Positions 1 through 6,633 of a stretch of DNA of 6,733 nucleotides are shown piece by piece. The stretch is from Cryomorphaceae bacterium (lineage in GTDB: Bacteria; Bacteroidota; Bacteroidia; Flavobacteriales; Schleiferiaceae). Made by a program: the position numbers and the translations under genes. The notes under the pieces are model-generated. The model worked only from the letters and a program-made list of their open reading frames with translations, had not been told where the DNA came from and ran no database searches. The DNA lies in the NCBI GenBank assembly GCA_003455605.1, contig DMQR01000159.1:1-6733 (forward strand). Reading direction: 5' to 3'. How positions within the stretch are numbered: position 1 is the first letter of the stretch; every line of letters starts with the position of its first letter.

Positions 1-755
1 TAAAAGATCCTAACGTGGCCCTCGCAAAAGCGCAGTTCATTCGCCGCGTAAAAGAGTTGCATTGGGTGGATATTAGCCACGAGGTTGAGCCGCACAATGT
101 GTTGCAAGCAGCATTTCTGTTAAAGCGCTCTTATACAGCATTTCCGCCGGGAAGCATCCATATTATGTACGTGGGTAGCGCCCCACGCGAGGGCTTGGAA
201 TACATTTGCATGAAGGCCGACGGCCAATTCTTTCTTGCGCCCAACAACGGCATCTTGGCCAGTGTCTTGGAGCAGGCGAAGATTGTGGCTGCGCGAATTC
301 TAGATATACGTGGTATAAATCCCATGGACGTGCACGGACTTTTCGCGAGTGCCGCAGCGCATTTGAGTGAAGGCGGCAAGGTGGATTTGTTGGGTCCAAG
401 TTTGACCAAAATCAAAAAGCTCAAAACATCAGCACCTTTGGTCGATGAGTATGCTATTCGTGGAAACGTAGTGTACATCGATCACCACGGTACCTGTATT
501 ACCAATATTTCAAGAACCCTATTCGATGCCCATCAAAAAGGCCGCCGCGCCTCGGTGGAAACCTCACGCAATAGAAGTATAGCCAAGATTTATGATCGCA
601 TCGGTGAAGTACCACAAGGCAAAATCGCCGGGGTGTGGGATGCACATGGCATGTTATGTGTGGCCGTAGGTAAGAGTGGTGGGGAGCATATTAAGGGCTC
701 CAACGAACTCTTAGGGTTAAACATTAACGACTGGGTAAGAATAGACTTTGTATGA
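1..755 (+). CDS. SAM hydroxide adenosyltransferase-like protein (DUF62 family), 5' end missing
   Basis: The family hydrolyses S-adenosylmethionine to adenosine and methionine in the cytoplasm; relatives are the SAM-dependent chlorinase and fluorinase. The gene enters from the left edge: the frame is open from base 3, and KDPNV just before the GTG at 15 fits the conserved 'TDFG.KDpyV' N-terminal motif, so roughly 10-15 residues are missing and GTG 15 is not the start. Visible landmarks are VDISHEV (about 69-89), PPGSIHI (about 147-167), APNNG (about 237-251), AAAHLSEGG (about 348-374), IDHHGTCITNI (477-509) and the C-terminal LLGLNINDW. The family fold is therefore clear. Several positions normally conserved in the active site look altered: VDP/VDS is VGS (171-179), the FHGRDxF-type loop is MDVHGLF (324-344), and D.xGN is DHHGT (480-494). 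It may be a divergent hydrolase or an inactive or re-purposed member. It overlaps the next gene by ATGA. Confidence 0.85.
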   Translation, partial: KDPNVALAKAQFIRRVKELHWVDISHEVEPHNVLQAAFLLKRSYTAFPPGSIHIMYVGSAPREGLEYICMKADGQFFLAPNNGILASVLEQAKIVAARILDIRGINPMDVHGLFASAAAHLSEGGKVDLLGPSLTKIKKLKTSAPLVDEYAIRGNVVYIDHHGTCITNISRTLFDAHQKGRRASVETSRNRSIAKIYDRIGEVPQGKIAGVWDAHGMLCVAVGKSGGEHIKGSNELLGLNINDWVRIDFV

Positions 756-1048
756 TCACAAGAATTGTACAACTGCCCATCGATCCAGGCAGTAACGAAG
801 GAGAGGCATTCATTCGCCTATTCGACAAGTACAAAGCAGAAATCGCAAGCGCTGAAGGCTGCCTTGGTGTAAAAATGTTGCGCGGCGACAAACACTTTTT
901 TACCTACAGCCGCTGGGAATCCGAAGGGCATTTGAATACGTACAGACACAGCAAGGTTTTTGAAGAGGTGTGGCCACAGACAAAAGCCTTATTTTCGGGC
1001 AAGCCAAAGGCTTGGACTTGCGAAGAATTATTGGATCAGCAACCATGA
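752..1048 (+). CDS. Antibiotic biosynthesis monooxygenase (ABM) domain protein, 98 aa
   Basis: This small single-domain protein fits the ABM family (dimeric alpha/beta barrel; cofactor-free quinol-type monooxygenases and relatives). Visible marks in order are a first strand ITRIVQLPI (residues 2-10), a helix around FIRLFDKYKAEI (20-31), the GC.G turn (36-39), the strand HFFTYSRWES (48-57), then LNTYRHSKVFEEVW (61-74) and KPKAW (84-88). The W(E)SE..L..YR.S..F...W pattern is the family's core, and the length is normal. The ATG at 752 overlaps the upstream stop (ATGA), and its own TGA overlaps the next ATG, so it is the middle of a coupled unit. Substrate is unknown: many ABM proteins of this size are uncharacterised, and a true monooxygenase activity is not shown by the sequence. 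It could be a heme- or quinol-related protein or simply a small stress-related barrel. Confidence 0.8.
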   Translation: MITRIVQLPIDPGSNEGEAFIRLFDKYKAEIASAEGCLGVKMLRGDKHFFTYSRWESEGHLNTYRHSKVFEEVWPQTKALFSGKPKAWTCEELLDQQP

Positions 1049-3459
1049 TAGCACAACTCAAGAAAGAACTCAACGTATACTTCTCGGGCATCCTCGGGTA
1101 TTTGATTATTGGGATCTACTTGTTAATCAACGGGCTACTCCTTTGGGTGTTTAATGGTCCTTTCAATATTTTAGAAAGTGGCTATGCCACACTAGAGAAC
1201 TATTTCGGACTCGCACCTTGGGTCTTCTTGTTCCTTATTCCTGCAATCAGCATGCGGGTGTTCAGCGACGAGATCAAATCCGGGATGATGGAGTTGCTCA
1301 TCGTGCGTCCTATCTCATTGATGCAATTGATTTGGGCCAAGTTTTTCGGCACCTTCACTGTCGTAATATTCTCCATACTTCCCACCCTCGTTTATTTGTG
1401 GAGCGTGCGAACGCTTGGATCCCCGGTAGGAAACCTAGATTGGGGTGCAGCCATAGGTTCCTTCGTTGGCCTTTTGGCCATAGGTGCTGCCTATACTGCG
1501 GTAGCCTTGATGGCGAGCGCTTTGACGCCCAACAATGTGGTCGCCTTCGTTTTAGGGGTGGCCTTGAATTTTGGAATGTATTTAGGTTTTGAATCGTTGG
1601 CCGATTTATACAAGTTCTCCGGCTGGGAACTGACCGTACGAACCCTAGGAATGAACGAACATTACCTGAGCATGGCGCGCGGTGTATTAGACTTGCGCGA
1701 TGTGGGCTACTTCATTGGGGTGGTCTTCCTTTTCATCGGACTCACCCTGGGTGTATTGGCAAAGAATCATCTCCGTCAACCTTGGAAAAAGGCACTCCTA
1801 TGGATGGGAATAGGTCTAACTATCGCGGCCGGCAGCAGTACCATGCGCTTGCGTTGGGATTTGACTGAGGAAAAGCGCTACAGCTTGAGCGAGGGTACAG
1901 AAAGTTTATTGGACCAAGTAGCGGAGCCAATGCTCATCACCGTGTATTTGGAAGGCGAGTTTCCCGCGGGATTCGAACGTTTGAAAATAGAAACGCGCTA
2001 CATGCTCGAAGAGTGGGCTGCGCGCAATGGAAATATCTTCTTTGAGTTCATCAACCCGAACAATGTGGAGAATGCAGGGGAGTTCAAGAACCAATTAGCC
2101 ACTAAGGGCATCAACGCCGTTCAACTTCAGGTGCAAAAGGCCGACGGACAGAGCGTATTGAACGTTTTCCCAGGGGCAACCTTGGCCTACAAGGAGCAAG
2201 AAGTAACGGCCGTTCTATTGGAGAATGTGATGGTCTTCGATCCTGCGGAACAGGTCAACATTAGTATTCAACAATTAGAATTCAACCTCGCCCGCGCGCT
2301 GAATGCCTTACTCATCACCGATAAGCCTAAGGTAGGTATGGTCACTGGCCATGGCGAGCTCACTGCGGTACAAACTGCGGGCATAGGGCTGGCCTTAAGT
2401 GAAAATTACGCGGTAGATCGATTCTCATTGCAGGCCTACAAAGCTGATGCTAACGGTGAGGCGGACCTCAGCGATATGGTCCGTCGTATGAACACCTACG
2501 ACCTGCTCGTGGTAGCCAAACCAACACAACAGTTCCCCGAATTAGATAAGTATTTATTGGACCAGTTTCTTATGGGGGGAGGTAAAGTACTTTGGTTCCT
2601 GGACGGGGTTCATGCAGAAATGGACAGCTTGAGCTTCGGTCCCGAGTTCTTGGCGTACCCGACCGTCTTCGACCTCAACCTAACCGATCTCTTGTTCAAA
2701 TATGGAGTCCGCATCAACGCTGACCTGGTTCAGGATGTGCGTTGCGCCGGAGTAAACGATAGACGTAGCATCAATCCCTGGGTGTATTTCCCGCTTTGGG
2801 GCGCCACAGACCACCCGGCTGTGGCTAATATGAATGCGGTAAAAGGAGAGTTCAGCTCTACCTTAGATACAGTTGAGGCTACAGGTATCAAGAAAACACC
2901 GCTGCTGTTGAGCTCCTCGAGTGCACGTTCTATGGCCGCACCTCATACGGTCAGCTTGGAAATGTTGTACAACCGTCCGGACCCCCGTGCTTTCACCCAA
3001 CGCAATTTGATGCCGGCAGTGCTTTTGGAAGGAAGTTTTGAGAGTGCCTATGCGAACAGATTGGCCCCGAAGGCTGGTGTGGGATTGCCGCAACTTAAAA
3101 AGAGTCCTCAAACCGCAATGGCAGTTTTTAGTGACGGTGATTTCATTCGCAACCAAGTGAATTTGATCAACCCAGAAATACCGCGTGGGCAGCCGCTGCC
3201 TCTGGGCTACGACCAGTATACGGGCATTCAATACGGCAATGATGATTTGGTTCTGAACACCGTGGATTACATGTTGGACGATATCGGTCTGATGCAAACC
3301 CGCACTCGCGATGTAAAGTTGCGCTTGTTGGACGGGGAAAAGATTGTGGCGGAAGCCAATTATTGGAAGTTCTTGAATGTAGCCTTGCCGGAGTTGGTCC
3401 TATCACTGGCTGCTCTCATCTTCTTCCTGCATCGAAAAAGACGCTATGTACGCAGGTAA
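1045..3459 (+). CDS. GldF-GldG fusion: ABC-2 permease joined to ABC auxiliary (substrate-binding-like) subunit, 804 aa
   Basis: Residues 1-240 are a GldF-type ABC-2 permease with about six membrane segments (about 16-36, 56-74, 100-121, 136-160, 164-183, 221-239) and the cytoplasmic coupling stretch RVFSDEIKSGMMELLIVRP (71-89) that normally meets the ATPase. After a short basic linker (about 240-250) comes a GldG-type part: a membrane segment (about 250-266), the WDLTEEKRYSLS motif (271-282) typical of GldG N-termini, a large periplasmic region of the ABC_transp_aux/GIFT type including KPKVGMVTGHGEL, and a C-terminal membrane anchor (about 778-797) followed by HRKRRYVRR. In Flavobacterium johnsoniae these are two proteins (roughly 240 and 560 residues) that with GldA form an ABC transporter linked to gliding. 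Here the frame is continuous. The ATG at 1045 was chosen because it overlaps the previous stop (ATGA) and the protein then begins as GldF does. No ATPase gene is in the window. Confidence 0.9.
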   Translation: MIAQLKKELNVYFSGILGYLIIGIYLLINGLLLWVFNGPFNILESGYATLENYFGLAPWVFLFLIPAISMRVFSDEIKSGMMELLIVRPISLMQLIWAKFFGTFTVVIFSILPTLVYLWSVRTLGSPVGNLDWGAAIGSFVGLLAIGAAYTAVALMASALTPNNVVAFVLGVALNFGMYLGFESLADLYKFSGWELTVRTLGMNEHYLSMARGVLDLRDVGYFIGVVFLFIGLTLGVLAKNHLRQPWKKALLWMGIGLTIAAGSSTMRLRWDLTEEKRYSLSEGTESLLDQVAEPMLITVYLEGEFPAGFERLKIETRYMLEEWAARNGNIFFEFINPNNVENAGEFKNQLATKGINAVQLQVQKADGQSVLNVFPGATLAYKEQEVTAVLLENVMVFDPAEQVNISIQQLEFNLARALNALLITDKPKVGMVTGHGELTAVQTAGIGLALSENYAVDRFSLQAYKADANGEADLSDMVRRMNTYDLLVVAKPTQQFPELDKYLLDQFLMGGGKVLWFLDGVHAEMDSLSFGPEFLAYPTVFDLNLTDLLFKYGVRINADLVQDVRCAGVNDRRSINPWVYFPLWGATDHPAVANMNAVKGEFSSTLDTVEATGIKKTPLLLSSSSARSMAAPHTVSLEMLYNRPDPRAFTQRNLMPAVLLEGSFESAYANRLAPKAGVGLPQLKKSPQTAMAVFSDGDFIRNQVNLINPEIPRGQPLPLGYDQYTGIQYGNDDLVLNTVDYMLDDIGLMQTRTRDVKLRLLDGEKIVAEANYWKFLNVALPELVLSLAALIFFLHRKRRYVRR

Positions 3460-4489
3460 ACTTCTACTTCTATCCACAGTGCTGTGGGGCCTTTTAGCTT
3501 GCCAATCGACTTCCAGTGATGGTTTGGAAGAGTTAAAAGCGCAATACGATTTTGCCGTGGCTGATGCTTCGCAGATCACCAAAGTTGTCATCAGCGACAA
3601 GCAGCCGAGCACGGTGGAGTTGGAGCGCATAGGCGATCGTTGGGTCGTAGGAGAGGAGCAATGGCCCGTGCGTCAGGATGCCATTGAGGTGTTGCTGGAA
3701 ACCTTGAGCAAGGTGACCCTGAAGCATTTTGTGCAGCAAAGTGCCGTGGAGCAGGTGAATCAACGCATGGAAGTCTACGGACGCTGGGTGGAGGTATATG
3801 CCGGGGACCAATTAATCAAGAAATACATCGTCGGTACAGAAACCCCGGACATGTTGGGGACCTATTACAAAATGGTGGGTTCAGATTTACCTTTTGCAGT
3901 GTACATCCAAGGGTTCAACGGCTACTTGACTACGAGATTTTTCACCGAAGAAAACCTGTGGCGGGACCGCACCATCTTTGGGTTGGCGCCTAAGGATATT
4001 AAGGCCGTAGAGATAGCCTTGCCCGCCATTCCGGGCGACGGTTGGATGATCACGCGTCAGCATTTAAAAGAGGACACCTTGGTGGAGCCGGCGATTGATG
4101 CCGCTAGCTGGTCGCTCTTAGATGGGGATTTTGAGCCTTTGCCGGTGGCCAATCCATTGGAGCTTTTGACCGTGGTTGGAAGCTTGGAAACTTTGAAGTA
4201 TGAGGGTGCCATAGTCCCTAGCGATAACATTTGGGAGAAGAAGGATAGCATTTTCAGTGCAAGCCCTGCCTTTGAACTAAATGTACACACCGTGGACAAC
4301 GATATTTTAATGGTTCGATCTTTCTGGAAGCGCCCGGATAGAGAACAGCTCGATGCTGAGGGAGTACCCTACCAATGGGACCCGGATCGTTTTTATGCCG
4401 AATTACCCGATGGTCGCATGGTTCTCATACAGCGTTACGGCTGGCGTAATTTGCTCAAATCAAGATGGGATTTCGCTGAGCAACAGTGA
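3446..4489 (+). CDS. DUF4340-like lipoprotein, probable partner of the GldFG transporter, 347 aa
   Basis: The N-terminus is a lipoprotein signal: K5, a hydrophobic run (6-17) and a lipobox LLAC with the acylated cysteine at residue 19, followed by QSTSSDG. There is no clear run of acidic residues just after the cysteine of the kind that sends lipoproteins to the surface in some Bacteroidota, so a periplasm-facing membrane location is the simpler guess. The mature part resembles DUF4340: FAVADASQITKVVISDK (36-52), a strand with RIGDRWVV (61-68), a helix with AIEVLLETLSKV (79-90), VEVYAGD (115-121), GTYYKMVGSDLPFAVYI (138-154), GFNGYLTTRFF (156-166) and WRDR (172-175). DUF4340 genes are often found directly after an ABC permease and a GldG-like gene in many bacteria, which matches this context. 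Its start lies 14 bases inside the end of the GldFG gene, suggesting coupled translation. Function is unknown; family assignment is from pattern memory, not a profile search. Confidence 0.78.
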   Translation: MYAGKLLLLSTVLWGLLACQSTSSDGLEELKAQYDFAVADASQITKVVISDKQPSTVELERIGDRWVVGEEQWPVRQDAIEVLLETLSKVTLKHFVQQSAVEQVNQRMEVYGRWVEVYAGDQLIKKYIVGTETPDMLGTYYKMVGSDLPFAVYIQGFNGYLTTRFFTEENLWRDRTIFGLAPKDIKAVEIALPAIPGDGWMITRQHLKEDTLVEPAIDAASWSLLDGDFEPLPVANPLELLTVVGSLETLKYEGAIVPSDNIWEKKDSIFSASPAFELNVHTVDNDILMVRSFWKRPDREQLDAEGVPYQWDPDRFYAELPDGRMVLIQRYGWRNLLKSRWDFAEQQ

Positions 4490-4528
4490 TTTAGCCTTGG
4501 TTTGATTATTAACAATCGTGCAAAATAA

Positions 4529-4567
4529 AATTGGGCCCAGCGCCTTACTTTAGGGCCCTACCCAATT
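4529..4567. repeat. Dyad upstream of dnaN (AATTGGG / CCCAATT with two GGGCCC blocks)
   Basis: Perfect 7-base arms AATTGGG (4529-4535) and CCCAATT (4561-4567) flank 25 bases. Inside and overlapping them are two GGGCCC palindromes (4533-4538 and 4553-4558), the second extended to TAGGGCCCTA (4551-4560). Two folds compete: the outer 7-bp stem, or GGGCCC pairing with GGGCCC across a 14-base loop. It lies 39 bases after the upstream stop and touches the -7 box of the dnaN promoter. No T-run follows the right arm, so an intrinsic terminator for the upstream operon is not well supported. An operator or a leader RNA hairpin is equally possible. Confidence 0.5.
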
Positions 4568-4574
4568 ATATTTG
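4545..4574 (+). promoter_or_regulatory. Probable dnaN promoter of Bacteroidota type
   Basis: TATATTTG at 4567-4574 is an exact match to the Bacteroidota -7 consensus TAnnTTTG. Nineteen bases upstream is TTA (4545-4547), a weak version of the -33 TTG element at suitable spacing. Transcription would start near 4580, leaving a leader of only about 20 A/T-rich bases before the dnaN ATG. A second, weaker candidate lies just upstream: TTTG at 4501-4504 and TAAAATTG at 4526-4533 (one mismatch) with 21 bases between; a transcript from it would carry the right part of the dyad in its leader. No Shine-Dalgarno sequence is seen, as is normal for the phylum. Confidence 0.55.
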
Positions 4575-4602
4575 CTAGACACGCTTTTAAATATTTGATG
4601 TG

Positions 4603-5724
4603 ATGAAGTTTATAGTATCTAGTTCCAAACTCTTGAAGCAATTGCAGCTTATCGGTGGCATTGTGCAGAGCAACAATACCCTTCCTATTCTCGACAACTT
4701 TTTGTTTGAACTCAAAAAAGGCGAGCTTTCGATCAGTGCCTCGGATTTAGAGACCATGATGAGTGTAAGCTTGGAAGTAGAGAGTGAAGATCAGGGAAGT
4801 GCTGCGGTTCCGGCCAAAGTGTTGATGGATACCCTAAAGACATTTCCTGAGCAGCCGTTGACATTCACCTTTGATGAGACGTCACATTCTATAGAATTGG
4901 CTTCAGATTATGGGAAATATAGCTTGGCCTTCATCGATGGAGAAGAATTCCCAACCTTCCCAGCTCTTGAGGATGCTAGTAAAGCAACAGTTCCTGCTGA
5001 GGCTTTGTTGACGGGGATTTCTAAGACCTTGTTTGCCGCTGGAAACGACGAGCTTCGCCCAGTGATGAGCGGGGTGTTCTTCCAGTTTGATACCAATAGC
5101 TTGACTTTTGTGGCGACGGATGCACATAAATTAGTACGTTACCGCAGAACAGATCTAGGCGCGCCAAGCACGGCGGAGTTCATTATGCCAAAGAAGCCGT
5201 TGAACATGTTGCGTGGCTCATTGAGCTACGACAGCTCAGAGGTAGAGATGGTTTACAATAATACCAATGCGCGGTTTACTTTCGATAATGTGGTAATGAT
5301 TTGTCGATTGATCGATGGTAAATATCCGAACTACGAGGCGGTTATTCCACAAAGCAACCCTAATATCATGTTGATTGACCGCGGTGCGTTCTCTTCTTCT
5401 GTGAAGCGTGTGTCGATTTTCTCAAACAAAACGACATACCAGATTAGATTGAAACTCGCTGGTGCTGAGATTTCTGTGAGTGCAGAAGATCCAGATTTCA
5501 GTAATAAAGCACATGAGCGTATTTCTTGTGATTACCAAGGCGATGATATGGAGATTGGCTTCAACTCTCGCTTCCTTTTGGAGATGCTAGGGAATTTGGG
5601 CAGTGATAATGTGCGCATGGAAATGTCGGCGCCAAACCGCGCAGGAATCTTGATTCCAGCGGACGGAATGGAGGATGGCGAGGACTTGCTTATGCTGGTC
5701 ATGCCAGTGATGCTCAACCATTAA
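4603..5724 (+). CDS. dnaN: DNA polymerase III subunit beta (sliding clamp), 373 aa
   Basis: This protein forms the ring-shaped dimer that tethers the replicative polymerase to DNA and is a docking platform for repair and replication proteins. The length and all landmarks are normal for a three-domain beta clamp: SSSKLLKQLQLI with NTLPILDNFLFEL (25-37) in domain 1, the domain 1-2 region GEEFPTFP (113-120), LRPVMSGVFF (151-160), ATDAHKL (171-177) and RLIDGKYPNYEAVIP (235-249) in domain 2, SSVKRVSIFSNKT (265-277) in domain 3, and the C-terminal MPVML (367-371), equivalent to the tail lining the binding pocket for clamp-binding peptides. ATG 4603 is preferred over the in-frame GTG at 4600 because Bacteroidota homologues begin MKFIVSSS. 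It has its own promoter and is the only plus-strand gene after the 113-base gap. No dnaA, recF or gyrB is adjacent, so the position says nothing reliable about the replication origin. Confidence 0.97.
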   Translation: MKFIVSSSKLLKQLQLIGGIVQSNNTLPILDNFLFELKKGELSISASDLETMMSVSLEVESEDQGSAAVPAKVLMDTLKTFPEQPLTFTFDETSHSIELASDYGKYSLAFIDGEEFPTFPALEDASKATVPAEALLTGISKTLFAAGNDELRPVMSGVFFQFDTNSLTFVATDAHKLVRYRRTDLGAPSTAEFIMPKKPLNMLRGSLSYDSSEVEMVYNNTNARFTFDNVVMICRLIDGKYPNYEAVIPQSNPNIMLIDRGAFSSSVKRVSIFSNKTTYQIRLKLAGAEISVSAEDPDFSNKAHERISCDYQGDDMEIGFNSRFLLEMLGNLGSDNVRMEMSAPNRAGILIPADGMEDGEDLLMLVMPVMLNH

Positions 5725-5754
5725 GCAAAGAGTTTTTAGGCCATCCGCGGCGCT

Positions 5755-6633
5755 TTAGCGGCTACGATCTAGGTTGGTGGGCACCCGGTCATTGGTAGGG
5801 GCCACGTCTAAGTTTCTTACCAGTGGATAAGCTTCTTCCATCTCCCACTTGCCTTCGCTCCAGTGGATCCGGTCGTAAGAGAAATCTGGCCCATAGGCAA
5901 ACCAACGCTCGACTAGCTTGGCTTGCGAAGGGGCGAGGTGGTCGCAGATAATGCCGCGATGCTCGCGGTCGTAGCGTAAAGTGGCGGTGAGGGCGCTATT
6001 GTATCTGAATTGAATTCTATAGGGGTGTCCTTGGTATCGCTCATCACCGTTTGCGCGAATGTTGAAGATGCGCGAGCCAAAATGCATACGCTCGGCACGC
6101 TTGCCCAGTTCGATAGCGTCGATATATTTTGTATGGAAGGAGTTTCCTGGGCGGAAGGTAAGCAGGGTATAGTACTTCTTACCGTGGTGGCGTGTGGTCA
6201 AAATGTCGTAGCAAATACTGCCAACCCATTGTCCGCCTTTGAGCCAGCGGTAGGGGGCGTCCTCAGTTCCGTAATCTTCAAGGACTAATCTAGTCTGCCC
6301 TTTCCAATTCTTGTTCCATAGAAAGCCGTGGAAGGTGAAGGTGCCGTTTTCATGCGGTACGGCCCAAGTATATAAGGCAAAACTTTGATCGCCTGGCAAT
6401 TGGACGCTAAGGTTTTGCACAGCTGGAAGGGTTTTTCCATAATTCGAAGGAATGCTGATAAAGGCCCAAAGGCTGTCCGCAAACAATTCGGCTAACGAAT
6501 CTGCTTGCGGGGCGTTTTGGGGAAGAAGGTATGCTTGTCCCAAGGACGCTAGGCGTTGTTCGCTCACCTGAGCTCGAAGCGCTCCTGCGGATAGGAGGGC
6601 TAGGAGAAAAAGAAATTGGACCCTACTCCTCAA
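5755..6633 (-). CDS. Uncharacterised exported protein of a Bacteroidota-type family, about 292 aa
   Basis: I cannot name a function. The preferred start is the TTG at 6633-6631, which gives a compact signal peptide (MRSRVQFLFLLALLSAGALRA, about residues 1-21) and a mature protein starting at Gln22. In-frame ATGs at 6699 and 6690 would need a long arginine-rich extension lying inside the ferredoxin gene. The mature part is rich in aromatic residues and looks all-beta: ALYTWAV, then GQWVGSICYDIL (about 134-145), KKYYTLLTFRPGNS (about 152-165), HFGSRIF, HPYRIQFRYNS, IICDHLAPSQ (about 228-237) and YGPDFSYD followed by GKW (about 247-263). I recall similar D-H-L-x-P and PDFSYD-type patterns in conserved hypothetical proteins of Bacteroidota. 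No lipobox or membrane anchor is present, so it is probably periplasmic or outer-membrane associated. It follows the ferredoxin gene with an 11-base overlap and is probably co-transcribed with it; it converges on dnaN with a 30-base gap. Confidence 0.75.
   Translation of the reverse strand: MRSRVQFLFLLALLSAGALRAQVSEQRLASLGQAYLLPQNAPQADSLAELFADSLWAFISIPSNYGKTLPAVQNLSVQLPGDQSFALYTWAVPHENGTFTFHGFLWNKNWKGQTRLVLEDYGTEDAPYRWLKGGQWVGSICYDILTTRHHGKKYYTLLTFRPGNSFHTKYIDAIELGKRAERMHFGSRIFNIRANGDERYQGHPYRIQFRYNSALTATLRYDREHRGIICDHLAPSQAKLVERWFAYGPDFSYDRIHWSEGKWEMEEAYPLVRNLDVAPTNDRVPTNLDRSR

Noticed and set aside
15..17. GTG at 15 as the start of the DUF62-family gene
   Set aside because: The frame is open to the left edge and the residues just before it (KDPN) continue a conserved family motif, so the gene begins outside the window.
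970..1044. N-terminal extension of the GldFG frame upstream of 1045
   Set aside because: The 25 extra residues lie inside the ABM gene, have no GldF similarity, and the ATG at 1045 forms a standard ATGA overlap and gives a typical GldF N-terminus.
2863..3297. Antisense open frame of 144 codons inside the GldG part
   Set aside because: It lies wholly opposite a well-supported gene and its predicted protein shows no recognisable domain, only a shadow of the coding strand.
4529..4574. Intrinsic terminator for the gldFG-lipoprotein operon
   Set aside because: A dyad exists, but it is followed by ATATTTGC rather than a T-run, and it overlaps the dnaN promoter, so a regulatory role is equally likely; listed as a dyad instead.
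4600..4602. GTG as the dnaN start
   Set aside because: It adds only one residue, and family members begin at the ATG that follows (MKFIVSSS).
5725..5762. Bidirectional terminator between dnaN and the convergent gene
   Set aside because: Only short pairings are visible (CCGC 5745-5748 with GCGG 5758-5761; CGC/GCG at 5751-5760), and no T-run follows a stem on either strand.
6010..6288. Plus-strand open frame of 92 codons opposite the exported protein gene
   Set aside because: No promoter and no recognisable domain; the opposite strand carries a coherent secreted protein.
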